Shown here: piece after piece, positions 35,005 through 45,967 of the stretch
Position numbering within the stretch: position 1 is the first letter of the stretch
Layout: every line of letters begins with the position of its first letter
Assembly: GCA_950097015.1 (NCBI GenBank)
Contig: CATNEN010000001.1
Location: 12,112,001 to 12,176,000 of the forward strand
Reading direction: 5' to 3'
Length of the DNA stretch: 64,000 bases
DNA from: Macrostomum hystrix
Taxonomy: Eukaryota; Platyhelminthes; Macrostomidae
Position numbers and translations under genes: made by a program
Notes under the pieces: model-generated
What the model saw: the letters and a program-made list of their open reading frames with translations, nothing else
Told to the model about the DNA's origin: nothing
Databases searched by the model: none

Positions 35005-35600
35005 CAATCCACAAACCAGTATCCTCATTCTTATTCAGGACTCGATGAGAACAAAAGGTACCCGCCCCTTCTGCAACTCTTTATTTCCAATCCACAAACC
35101 AGTATCCTCATTCTTATTCAGGACTCGATGAGAACAAAAGGTACCCGCCCCTTCTGCAACTCTTTATTTCCAATCCACAAACCAGTATCCTCATTCTTAT
35201 TCAGGACTCGATGAGAGCAAAAGGTACCCGCCCCTTCTGCAACTCTTTATTTCCAATCCACAAACCAGTATCCTCATTCTTATTCAGGACTAGATGAGAA
35301 CAAAAGGTACCCGCCCCTTCGGCAACTCTTTATTTCCAATCCACAAACCAGTATCCTCATTCTTATTCAGGACTAGATGAGAACAAAAGGTACCCACCCC
35401 TTCTGCAACTCTTTATTTCCAATCCACAAACCAGTATCCTCATTCTTATTCAGGACTAGATGAGAACAAAAGGTACCCGCCCCTTCTGCAACTCCTTATT
35501 TCCAATCCACAAACCAGTATCCTCATTCTTATTCAGGACTCGATGAGAGCAAAAGGTACCCGCCCCTTCTGCAACTCTTTATTTACAATCCACAAACCAG
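35005..35600. repeat. 83-bp minisatellite, seven copies
   Basis: The unit begins caatccacaaaccagtatcc and ends ctgcaactctttattt. Starts fall at 35005, 35088, 35171, 35254, 35337, 35420 and 35503, with a partial eighth at 35586. The few differences include gactcgatg versus gactagatg. Confidence 0.96.
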
Positions 35601-36254
35601 TGCTTTTTCCCCCAGAAGAAAGCAATCTTCCTTCTTCGCTGATTCCAAATCCAAAAAATAACGCCCATATTCACAACCCAACAACTTTAACTCTTCTAGC
35701 TAGGGTGCTCATTCACCGAAAAACTAATATTCTCAATAAAAATGTTTTCAATCGTCTCTCCAGGATCTTATTACTAAGCGCACGAGCCCAAATACAATAG
35801 TAAGTACCAATGCAAACAAGGCTGCAGCGAGTACATGAGGAAATATTGGCCCAACGTCGATATCAACGTTCGTAATGTCAATTTAGCAGTTAAGAGTCAC
35901 TGGTTTCATAAGTATGGAGTAATTATAAAGGACTATGGCAGCTACTATAACCTTGCAGAAATTATTATGCAACTGCGTTTAAAAAAGCAAGCCGAAACTC
36001 TGCATTAAATGTCAGGACCAAAACTTCTGCCACGCTGGGCGACCAAAGCTTCGCGGAATTCGGTCGCTACTCCCAGTATTGGTCGCAACTAATGGGACAG
36101 AAATTCATTGCACAGCAGGGAAGAGAGGCTTACTACACATGCACTCCCCTCTATTGATTTTAGAGCTCAAAATTAGATTTAGGACGAATTGGGGCGAGGT
36201 TTGAACTGGGTCCATTGATAATAGCTCCGATGGACTTAAACTTTGCACCGATCA
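35601..36254. other. Spacer, no feature seen
   Basis: AT-rich sequence between two arrays; no gene supported. Confidence 0.4.
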
Positions 36255-36728
36255 CTCGCATTGATGATGATCCCCAGTTGACAATGTTCCCCCAGTTGAC
36301 AATGATCCCCCAGTTGACAATGATTCCCCAGTTGACAATGATCATCCAGTTGACAATGATCCCCATTTGATGATGACTCCCCATTGATGATGATCCCCAG
36401 TTGACAATGATCCCCCAGTTGATGATTATCACCCAGTTGACAATGATCCCCCAGTTGACAATTATCCTCCAGTTGACAATGATCCCCCATTTGATGATGA
36501 CTCCCCATTGATGATGATCCCCAGTTGACAATGATCCCCCATTTGATGATGACTCCCCATTGATGATTATCACCCAGTTGACAATGATCACCCAGTTGAC
36601 AATGATCCCCTGTTGATGATGATCCCCCAGTTGATGATGATCACCCAGTTGATGATGATCACCCAGTTGACAATGATCCCCTGTTGACAATGATCACCCA
36701 GTTGACAATGATGCCCCAGTTGACAACG
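36255..36728. repeat. 18-bp minisatellite (cagttgacaatgatcccc)
   Basis: Imperfect 18-bp units alternating with 15-bp variants (gatgatgatcccc). A larger phrase, tttgatgatgactcccc, recurs about every 120-175 bp. The long open frames on the minus strand follow from the period being a multiple of three. Confidence 0.93.
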
Positions 36729-36741
36729 TGCGTGCCAAGTG

Positions 36742-36783
36742 ACAAAGTACATGCCAAGAGGGTACTCTTGGCATGTACTTTGT
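36742..36783. other. Perfect hairpin: 19-bp arms, 4-nt loop
   Basis: acaaagtacatgccaagag, loop ggta, then its exact reverse complement. It lies directly after the 18-bp array and ~60 bp before a TATA-like element. Confidence 0.9.
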
Positions 36784-36840
36784 ATTGCGTAATGCGCTCA
36801 TGACTGGGCTTCACGTCGGCAGCCACTATGTGGCTGCGAC

Positions 36841-36848
36841 TATATAAG
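36841..36848 (+). promoter_or_regulatory. Candidate TATA box of repeat module R1
   Basis: tatataag, 40-140 bp upstream of the R1 landmark ttttgcagaatgcaggtc. Copies 1 and 3 have gcctatata in the same relative place. Confidence 0.4.
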
Positions 36849-36964
36849 AACTCAAATACATGGCCCAAGAGGCCACGTTCCTTACTCACTCAACTGCACT
36901 ACAGTCAAGAAGTAAAGTAATAAATAATAAAATAAATAAATAAAATTAATAAAATGAATAAAAA

Positions 36965-37500
36965 ATACATTTACTATTTTGCAGAATGCAGGTCGAATTT
37001 CAGCATCAGTTTTGTTACTGCTTTTTCTTCTTCTAATTTTCTATCATCAACAGTTAGAAACGTGAGTTCCTGTTTATTATTCTTTTTATTTACTAGGCCT
37101 TTTTGGTTCTAGAATAACAAGTAAGCGCTTTCTATTATCTACTGTGAAGGCAAACATTTGTTAGATAATTATTATTCTTCTCGCTGTGAGAAAAGAATAT
37201 AAGTTATTTTGAGTGTTACAGCAAGTGTTATTCGATTCGAAGACTAATGAAAGATTTTTTGAGCATTGCTGCAAGTTTTATCAGATTCAATAAAAAACGT
37301 TGAGCACAGCCAAAAGAGTTTTTTATTTTTACTTTAAACATATTCTCGAGCACTGATTTAATGGTGATTCTAAATTAACTAAATTAAGACTGTCGAAGAA
37401 TGCGTAGCTGTTAGTGCTTTCTTCAAAACTTAAGAAAATGTTCCGTTTCCAGCGTTGCTACAATCGTTATTAGATTCAAAACTAAATGAAGACTGTTCGG
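36965..37500 (+). repeat. Interspersed module R1, copy 2
   Basis: Shares ttttgcagaatgcaggtcga, atcatcaacagttagaaacgtgagt, gcaaacatttgttag and ttatcagattca phrases, in order, with 29621-30250 and 61240-61570. Confidence 0.75.
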
Positions 37501-37960
37501 TAGCTTCCGGCTGCGCAGTGTCAGTCAAATCTAATAGGATAGTTTTATCATTCCAATTCTCTAATAAACAAATTAATAGAAAAAACTGTGGTTTGCAATT
37601 GAGCTGAAAAAGTATTAAGAAATATGAATGGCTTAGAATCCACATTGGCTTTAAATAAGCAATCAAAAAGTTTCCTTAAGGTTAACAGCCACCAATATTG
37701 ACCACACCGTCTAATGATTGAGAAAAGAGAATAAATAGATTTCAAAAACGGGCTAAAAACGTATATAGTTGATATCTGAACATCGTCTGAACCTCGGTTA
37801 GAAATAAATGCCGCTGCACATGAGGTCCAACTAGGGCAGGTGTAATCAATTATTACATTAAATGGTATTTAAAAGTTTTAGCAAAATCCGTAAAGATTGA
37901 ATGCACATGGTCAACAATATCTAATGAAGAATCAAGTCCGCGACTTCTCACGCTTTAAAC
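37501..37960 (+). repeat. Flank shared with the region upstream of MP4
   Basis: Homologous to about 19776-20205 with clear divergence and gaps. The near-identical segment starts only at about 37961 (tttccggagtccaccgtg). Confidence 0.7.
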
Positions 37961-38046
37961 TTAATTTCCGGAGTCCACCGTGTTTCAAAAGCAGTTCAAA
38001 CATGATCGCAAACAAAAAGGCATTCGAACACCGGAAAGATTTTGCA

Positions 38047-38054
38047 TATAAAAG
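38047..38054 (+). promoter_or_regulatory. TATA box of MP7
   Basis: TATAAAAG ~73 bp upstream of the ATG; identical to MP2 and MP4. Confidence 0.7.
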
Positions 38055-38126
38055 TGTCTGCGCACTAGTGCTCAAAGCAGACACTCAACGAAGAATCTTC
38101 GAGCTCTTAGGAAGCAACTCATCAAA

Positions 38127-39987
38127 ATGAAGTATCTGGGTAAGTCAGCAGTCGCACTTTTGCAAGACTAATGAATCATTTTATCGCATTGACAGCCTTG
38201 AACAAGTACCCTGAAACTGTCCACAGCAGCAGTGCTCCTGCTTAGCGTCTTAGCGGTGGCCAACGCGTCTGTCTTGGTCAGCCGAACCAGCAATGACGGC
38301 CGTCATCCGTCATCGATGGAGATCGAAGTGAAGCTGCCGAATGAAAAGACGGTGCGCATTCCCCTGACGAGGACGGACGACTTTGAGAACATTACCATGA
38401 CGGTGCTGGACAACGGACTGTCGACTACGTTCTCGTCGAGTCAGGTGCACGACGATAGCCACGCTCACTACAGAGACATTGCTTCCAAGTCAGTGATCAG
38501 CGTTCGCGAGGCGGACGGCAAGCGGCGGATCAGTGGTCACGTGATGCACGAGGGCACCTCGTACTTTCTGGAGCCGATCGGAGACTCTGAGCACCGCGTC
38601 ACCATGAACACTGCCAACCCGGAGCTCATGGCCAAGCAGATTGACATCGGACAGCCGGAAATTCAGAGCCGCAAGAAGCGACAGTCGAACAGGTCTCCGA
38701 CTACCTTCGTTGTCGAGCTCCACCTGCTGATTGACGACACCGTGTGGTCGCAGATGCGCTCGATCTTCGGAGACGCCAAGGCGCTCACAGAGCTGCACTA
38801 CTACTACACCCACATCCTGAACGGAATCGACACTTCCTACAGGAACATGGGCTCACCTTCCATCAGCGTGAAGTGCATCGGCATCACGATCGCAAAGAGC
38901 TCCTTCGATAGCCGTTGGATGCCTGCTTGTGAGTTTTCATGTGCATCATATTCCTCATCAAAGCAGAAAGTAAGTAAACCTGCCGTGTTCAACAAATTCA
39001 CGCCTTCACGCCTCACGCATTTGTTCAGCCCTCGATGGAGGCGCTATCCTGTCGTCCCTGGCTTCCTACATCTCGGGCAAGACCGGCGACCACTTCATGG
39101 CCTTCACTCGGAAGGACATCACCGGCGACGGAAGCTCTTCGGTGTGCGGCATGGCCTACGTGAGCGGAGCCTGCACTGCTCGTCGCGTCAGCATCAACGA
39201 GGACCAGGGTCTGCACAGCTGGGGCACCGCCGCCCACGAGCTGGGCCACAATCTGGGCTCGCCCCACGACGGCTCTGGCAACAGCTGCAACCCCGGCTCC
39301 AAGAACCTTATGTCGCCGTCCACCCAGATCTATAGCCTTGCGGATGTGCACAACTCCTACCGATTCTCGTACTGCACAGTCAACAGCATCAACAACTACA
39401 TCAACAGTTTGGGTGAGTTTAGTTATCTGCTAAATTCATTGCGACTAATGTGCAACAATGATGTCATATGAGTGCAATCTTGTCTCCTTCTTTCCCTTTC
39501 GATTTTCATTGCCTCAGGCTCCTCTAACTGCCTGAAGAGCACGGACGGTAGTCAGGTTCCGCAGCTGGCCGAGGACGTTCTCGAGGGCACCCGCCTCTCG
39601 CTCGACCAGGTGTGCAAGCTCAGCTTCCCCAACAGCATGGGCAAGTTCATGGTGAGCAACAACGTGGTCAACAACCCGTCGGAGATCTGCGCCTCCATCT
39701 ACTGCCAGACGACACCGTCGAGCGGCAACACTGGCGGCGGTCTTCGCGCTCCAGTCGGAACACCGTGCGGCAGCCAGAAGAGCTGCAACTGGAACGGACA
39801 GTGCACGGCAGACCCTCGGGTGCCAGTGATCAACATGGCATGCTTCTTTGGCGACGCTGCTCCGGCTGAGCAGTGCCAGAGCTTCTACCAGACCATCTCC
39901 GCTGCGCCGAACTCAGCCACCAGGAGCTACTACTGCAACCAGGTGAAGTCGATCTGCTGCAAGACCCTGGCCAGCGTCTGCGCCTGA
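38127..39987 (+). CDS. Secreted M12B metalloprotease MP7
   Basis: Exons: 38127-38139 (13 nt), 38233-38928, 39029-39412 and 39518-39987; 520 residues. Domain content as MP4: signal peptide, propeptide with R-K-K-R, HELGHNLGSPHD zinc site, Cys-rich C-terminus. Exons are almost identical to MP2 and MP4. Intron 3 is 29 bp longer than in MP4 and matches MP2. Near-identity starts ~160 bp upstream of the ATG and ends ~140 bp after the stop (about 40128), where the tail-to-tail pseudogene MP8 begins. Confidence 0.95.
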
Positions 39988-40169
39988 GCAGTTTCGGCCG
40001 CGCTGCGTAGATCAGCAATGGACTGACATGTCTGTGACCAACTGCTGATTGAAATATATTGACAAAATTTTAACCTGAGAACTGATTTCGGGTATATGAC
40101 TGTACAATAAGTTCGGAGTTTATTTCGACACCATCCATAACCGACTAGCAAGTAATTTTGACTTAAGGT

Positions 40170-41610
40170 ATTTTAACAAATTATAGCCAGAGAACTTAGG
40201 CAGCTTTTCTTGACGCCAGCCGAACACAATTTGGGTCCGCTCAGTATACGCTCGTACAGGCGTTTGTGTGATCTCAGTTGGTCTTTGTATCGCCCCAGAA
40301 GAACGTCTCGTCGACGGCCGGAGCGGCGCTGTCGTTTGTACACTCTCCGTTCCAGTTGCAACTCTTCTGGTCGCCGCACGGAGTGACGACTGGAGCGCGA
40401 AGTCCGCTCGATGTGCTACCACCACCGGAGCTGGTTTGGCAGAAAATTTTGTCGCAGATGATCGCCGGATTGCTTTTTTGTTCCCTACTGATAACAACCT
40501 TTTCGGGACCCTTGGGTCTAGCCCAGGGGTCGGCAACCTTATATACCCCGCGGGCTAAAGAGAGAATCTTAAAGACGACGGCGGGCCGCATGAAGAAAGG
40601 GGAGAGATCAGACAGGTGAGAGATAAGACAAGTGAGAGATGAGAAAGGTGAGAGATGAGACGGGGGAGATAAGACACAAGAGAGAGATGAGACGGGGGAG
40701 ATAAGACACAAGAGAGAGATGAGACGGGGGGAGATAAGACGCAAGAGAGATGAGACGGGGAGATAAGACGCAAGAGAGAGATAAGACGCATGAGACGGGG
40801 GAGATAAGACGCAAGAGAGATGAGACAGGGGGGAGACGAAAAATGGGAGAGATGAGACAGGGGAGAGACGAAAAAGGGGAGAGATGAGACAGGGGAGAGA
40901 TGAGACTGGGGAGAGATAATTCAGGGCAGAGATAAGACAGGGGAGAAATGAGACTGGGGAGAGATAAGACAGGGGAGAGGTGAGACAGGGAGAGATGAGA
41001 CTGGGGAGAGATAAGACGGGAGAGATAAGACAGGGGAGAGATAAGACAGGGGAGAGATAAGACAGGGGAGAGATAAGACAGGGGAGAGATAAGACAGGGG
41101 AGAGATAAGACAGGGGAGAGATAAGACAGGGGAGAATTGAGACTGGGGAGAGATAAGACAGGGGAGAGGTGAGACAGGGAGAGATGAGATAGGGTGTACT
41201 GTAGAGTAGGTGTTAGGAGGAGCTAAGGGCCAGATTTGGGAGCTTTGAGGGCCGCATCAGGCACGCGGGCCGGAGGTTGCCGACCCCTGGTCTAGCCAGT
41301 CGGCACACCTGTTCAGGGTCATTCGAGTGCCTTCTCGAGTGTTGGACGATAGGTCACTAAGGCGGCTGCCCTGATCGATTGTGAGACAACTTGATGAGTT
41401 TGAATTAATTGAATTGAATTGAACAAAGCCCCTTGTCCTCGTTGATGCTGACTTTTGTACTCTGGCAGACACCAGCAACGTAGGCCATCCCGCACACTGA
41501 GAAGCTCCCGCTGCCACTTATGTCCATGCGAGTGAAGGCCATGAAGTGATCGGCAGTCTTGCCAACAATGTAATTGATCATTGCCTTGAGGATGTTGCTA
41601 CCCTCAGTGT
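40170..41610 (-). pseudogene. M12B metalloprotease pseudogene MP8
   Basis: A relic most like MP3. Exon 3 starts at 41610 with a preserved acceptor (taacag) and reads D-T-E-G-S-N-I-L... to S-I-N-E-D-K-G-L. It then jumps to exon 4 (S-S-C-L-T-I-D-Q-G-S-R-L), so the zinc-binding segment and the rest of the catalytic domain are deleted. Exon 4 has lost a base at M-T-L-N|Q-V-C, is split by the hAT element at 40524-41289, resumes with N-P-A-I-I-C-D-K-I-F-C, and decays after F-F-W-G-D-T. Exons 1 and 2 are not found. It cannot encode an active protease. Confidence 0.92.
40524..41289. mobile_element. Non-autonomous hAT element with 8-bp target duplication
   Basis: 766 bp, with terminal inverted repeats CAGGGGTCGGCAACC / GGTTGCCGACCCCTG and an exact 8-bp target duplication gtctagcc at 40516-40523 and 41290-41297. 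Both are hallmarks of hAT transposons. The ends carry gggccgcat blocks; the interior is a purine-rich minisatellite of ~17-19 bp (gagagataagacagggg). There is no transposase frame. It interrupts exon 4 of MP8. Confidence 0.96.
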
Positions 41611-42740
41611 CTGTTATTTTGTGCATCACACCTTATGAATTCAATAGCATTATACAATTAAATTGTGTAATATATTAGCAAATAATAATTTGCATACAAA
41701 TTATTCAAATTTAAAGCCAAAATTCAGTTTATTAGAGATTATCTTGCATTCAATTGTGTTGCAAAAGCTAACAAAAGCTGTACGAGATTGCAGAATCAAA
41801 TTGTTTGAGATTACAATCTTCAATAAAACACACGAAAGCACAAGCATATTCAATTCGATAAATTTCATAAATGCGAATTAATTGGGAATAAATTAGACTT
41901 TAAAGCAGTTGAATATATATATTATTCTTGCAGCCCGTAGCCATGTTATTTCATGTTAACGATTTTTAGAAAATAATTTATTTTAATGCACTCCGGATTT
42001 TACTTACCTGCTTAGCTTGCATTTCATGGTTGTCTCGACGACGAAGACGACCTAGAGCAAATCTCAAATTGCCTACTCTGTTTTTCAAAGTAAAAGCAGA
42101 GGCATTTCGCGCAAGTAAGGAAATATTGCTGTACGATTGGATAAGGATAGTGCTGTACGATTTCGTGGTTTTTTCGAAGGACCATTAATGCTGTTAGATT
42201 TAACCAACATAGATGTCATGAAGCGGCACAATTTCATATAAATTTACTTCTCAGTTAATCTAGAATTCAGCAGACATTATTTTCCTGACAAGTCTCGTTG
42301 CGTCACCCACTCACAACGAGTCGTTGTGCTTGCAGCGAATTTGTAAAATGAAATTAAAATGTGGAATTTTTTATACAGTATGTACGTGCTTAAAGACATA
42401 CAAACTGGCAAACCTTTGGTATCTAAGTAGGATATTCTGGTAACTTCTATATAAAAAATGAAGTAAAACGGGTGCAGATATTTTCGCACTGTAATTTTAT
42501 AGTCGCAGCAGTTACACTTGACACACGGCGTCCGAACAGCAGCATGAGCGTTGTCATAAAAAACGTGCATAAAAATGTGTGAAAGCATACTTTTATTCTA
42601 ACATGTTGCAGAAACTGTGTGAAAAAAATGAAACACATCAGATACGCTTCAAAAACGATTCAGAAACGATTCTAGCCATGAGAAAAATTAGTGCAACTCT
42701 CTCACCCACCCCACTTAGAATCACTAGAATCGTTTCTGAG
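41611..42740. other. Intergenic stretch, no confident feature
   Basis: AT-rich sequence between MP8 and the 20-bp array. No coding or RNA gene signal recognised. Confidence 0.5.
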
Positions 42741-43590
42741 TCACTTGACGCGTATTTGAATCACTTGACGCGTATTTGAATCACTTGATGCGTATTTGAA
42801 TCACTTGACGCGTATTTGAATCACTTGACGCGTATTTGAATCACTTGATGCGTATTTGAATCACTTGACGCGTATTTGAATCACTTGACGCGTATTTGAA
42901 TCACTTGACGCGTATTTGAATCACTTGACGCGCATTTGAATCACTTGACGCGTATTTGAATCACTTGACGCGTATTTGAATCACTTGACGCGTATTTGAA
43001 TCACTTGACGCGTATTTGAATCACTTGACGCGCATTTGAATCACTTGACGCGTATTTGAATCACTTGACGCGTATTTGAATCACTGAATCACTTGACGCG
43101 TATTTGAATCACTTGACGCGCATTTGAATCACTTGACGCGCATTTGAATCACTTGACGCGCATTTGAATCACTTGACGCGCATTTGAATCACTTGACGCG
43201 TATTTGAATCACTTGACGCGCATTTGAATCACTTGACGCGCATTTGAATCACTTGACGCGCATTTGAATCACTTGACGCGTATTTGAATCACTTGACGCG
43301 TATTTGAATCACTTGACGCGTATTTGAATCACTTGACGCGCATTTGAATCACTTGACGCGCATTTGAATCACTTGACGCGCATTTGAATCACTTGACGCG
43401 CATTTGAATCACTTGACGCGCATTTGAATCACTTGACGCGTATTTGAATCACTGAATCACTTGACGCGTATTTGAATCACTTGACGCGCATTTGAATCAC
43501 TTGACGCGTATTTGAATCACTTGACGCGTATTTGAATCACTTGACGCGCATTTGAATCACTTGACGCGTATTTGAATCACTGAATCACTT
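42741..43590. repeat. 20-bp minisatellite (tcacttgacgcgtatttgaa)
   Basis: About 42 copies that vary almost only at one base (gcgTat versus gcgCat, occasionally gAtgcg). An extra 8-bp piece (tgaatcac) occurs at about 43083, 43451 and 43579. A CpG in every unit has survived. It follows a unique seed phrase, gaatcgtttctgagtcacttg-like, at 42727. Confidence 0.96.
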
Positions 43591-43827
43591 ATGCGACTCT
43601 TGTCACGGTAACGTTTTCATCGAAAAATATAGTTGTTGAAAAATTTATGAACGAAAAGTCACAGAATCAATGACAAGGTCATGCTTTTTATAATTTTCTG
43701 TATATTTAATGCCTGTAATGTTATTTCTTTGCTATCAGTCTTTAAAACTGAAGCTATTGTTGGTCAAGAAAAGCCCCTTACACCAGTGGACTCAGGGCAA
43801 ATCATTTTGCAGCGATTTCTTGAATAC

Positions 43828-44220
43828 TCAGTGCCCAGGCTGGTCCCAATGCAGCCAGTGCAATGCGGAGTGCCTGCAATGCCTTGAGCACACACAGTCC
43901 GGGTGGCCATTGTGAATGACGAAGTGTCCGGTGCAGAATATGTCGCCGGATTTGAAGACATTGTGACATAGGCGAGAGCAGAAAGTATTCAATCTGACTG
44001 CTTGCAACTCTGCGAACGATTTGTTATAACAAAAGTTAGTCTTTAAAACCGTCACTTTCTAATAATCAACTCTCATTTTCATAAACCAAAAGAACTCACC
44101 AGAGTCTCCTGTAAATAACCGCTTACTCAACATCATTGAGTCCACAGCAGCTGTGCTAACCCGATGAACCGACAGAGCAATGACAGCTAGAACGAATAGC
44201 GCCACAAAAACCTTCGACAT
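43828..44220 (-). CDS. Small secreted cysteine-rich peptide
   Basis: Two exons: 44220-44100 and 44009-43828, joined in phase 1 (donor gtgagt; acceptor tcgttcgcag); 100 residues. A strong signal peptide (MSKVFVALFVLAVIALSVHR) is followed by a short linker with a dibasic S-K-R site. The remainder has six cysteines spaced C-x3-C-x11-C-x13-C-x-C-x3-C and a His-rich tail (H-C-R-H-S-A-L-H-W-L-H-W). The CxxxC plus CxC arrangement resembles cysteine-stabilised alpha-beta peptides such as defensins, but I recognise no close family member. A secreted hormone or unrelated disulfide peptide is equally possible. It lies alone between the 20-bp array and an intergenic region. Confidence 0.65.
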
Positions 44221-44789
44221 TTTCTTGCAGGCTATGAAGTTAGGCCTCCGAAAGCTACAATATCTTTTGAAAATTACTCACCGCAAAAATTCTGACGCAT
44301 TGCTGGCAGCTCAATTTATAATCTCTGGGATCATTTCACACGCCCCGCCCACCCCCTCTATAACGTCTGCGCCTCCTCATCCGATTGGACCTTTCAACTC
44401 TCGACAGCTCTCGACCTCAATCGATAAAACTAATCAAAAATTAATTCCAATGATTTGTCTGTCTCATGGGCTCTGAGCGAAGTGATGTTAGTCGGCATTG
44501 AATTATTAAATATTGAAGATTGCTTCGATCCGTGAGGCAGGGCTAAAATTAGAACTCTTGAGTGCACTTAAAAATTGATTTCACATCTGCAGACTGGGCG
44601 AGCACTTTTGCATGTTTTCTTTAGGCATTTTGGAGTGATTTAAAGTCTGACGAGAAATTCGTGCCGTTTCGACAAGATTCAATAATTAAATACTAAATTA
44701 TTCCCACGAGACTTGCGAGTTTGTGATGCGCAATTTCGCTATATTCGATCTGCAGCCAAGTTACGCAGGTACACACGCACAGGTGTGTA
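44221..44789. other. Upstream region of the cysteine-rich peptide gene
   Basis: The minus-strand promoter should lie here. A tataaatt-like element (plus aatttata, 44313-44320) is ~95 bp upstream of the ATG. Confidence 0.4.
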
Positions 44790-44920
44790 CGAATCCCGTT
44801 GAAGTCTTATCGTCCGACAGTGCGCACTTGGGGATTCGCCCTATAGTGGGCTTGACATAACTTGACAAGCCCCCAAGTCTTCACTCCGCGGCTGCGCCCC
44901 AAATGAATGTGGCCTCGCCT
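44790..44920 (+). repeat. Copy of the gacaagcccccaag repeat
   Basis: Shares cttgacaagcccccaagtct and cggctgcgccccaaatgaat with MP1 and MP5 intron 3 sequences. Confidence 0.7.
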
Positions 44921-45372
44921 CACAGAATCGAGCTTAGGACTTAGGTGCAAGTGGCAACAAACGCTCAAGAAATCACCTCTCTGACTTGAAGCACACAGCT
45001 GTTTTACAAATTTCCCGTAAGTTGATTGACAAAAAATTCGTGCTTAAAAGGACTGCTGCGTGACTTGAGAACCATTTGTTTTACGAGCATTGTTCATTTA
45101 TTTATCAAGTTTTTTCAGATCTGATTTCTAACCGAAAGCAGTTTCCATTTTTCCAGGAAAATATATTGCGAAGAAAGACTTTAGTTTTCGTGACTTTGCA
45201 GTCAAGGACACAAAAATCACTGAAGCGTTTATCGCATCATTTTTCACAGAAATTTCCTTTGCAACTCATTTACAAATACATTTCTGATTATAAATTGAAG
45301 TGCTGCACTCAGTTTTATTAAAGTCGTCGAATTTGAAACAATTTTTTTCTGCCAATACTTTTTGTGATTTAG

Positions 45373-45505
45373 GAGGTGGTAGCCTAGGAGGTATGTGGTT
45401 CGATTCCTGACTCCAATGAAACAGTTTGTTTCCTTTAAAAAGACACTTAACTATGCAAGGATTTAGTTCACTAAACTTTTAAATGAGTACCAAAATTAAG
45501 GGTGT
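45373..45505 (+). mobile_element. tRNA-derived SINE, truncated copy
   Basis: Has ggtggtagcctaggagg (A-box-like), tggttcgattcctgactcc (B-box) and tttaaaaagacacttaac. The 3' body is missing after about 45505. Confidence 0.7.
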
Positions 45506-45967
45506 TGTTCATTTCTTCAGCTCTTTACTTGAATTCAATCAGATACTATTCGTATTTTAATTTTTTAATGTAACTTTGAAAGTCTGGATCCGCACAAATG
45601 AAGCAAAATACTGGCAAACTAGTTTTAAATGTGTTTCATATGATTTAAGAACGGATCAAGTCGATACAATCAATTTATTTCGTAAATCAACTCCTAAAGC
45701 ATGCCAAGGCACTTCATTAGAATTTAATATTCATTACATTCTGTGGTCGGATGAATTTATTTTGAAAATGAAAAGTTCAAGAGTCACCTGGTAGCATCTG
45801 TCCTTATCGTACAAGTTTGTCTTATTAATGTCGTTTGAAAATATCAGAGTTGCGAAATTTGAACTCAATTAAGAAATTAAAACAAGTCAATCTACTCATC
45901 AAGAAGTCTAAACTCACTGGTTGAAGTTAAAAAGCACAGATCCAAGAACATCGATTTCTTCAACTTC

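Noticed and set aside
36160-36690. 176-codon minus-strand open frame
   Set aside because: It is the read-through of an 18-bp minisatellite.
42741-43590. Regular array that might look like a CRISPR
   Set aside because: Units are contiguous with no spacers, and the DNA is eukaryotic; it is a minisatellite. The same holds for 28993-29141 and 60591-61140.
45076-45321. 81-codon plus-strand open frame
   Set aside because: AT-rich, no domain, between two dispersed repeats.
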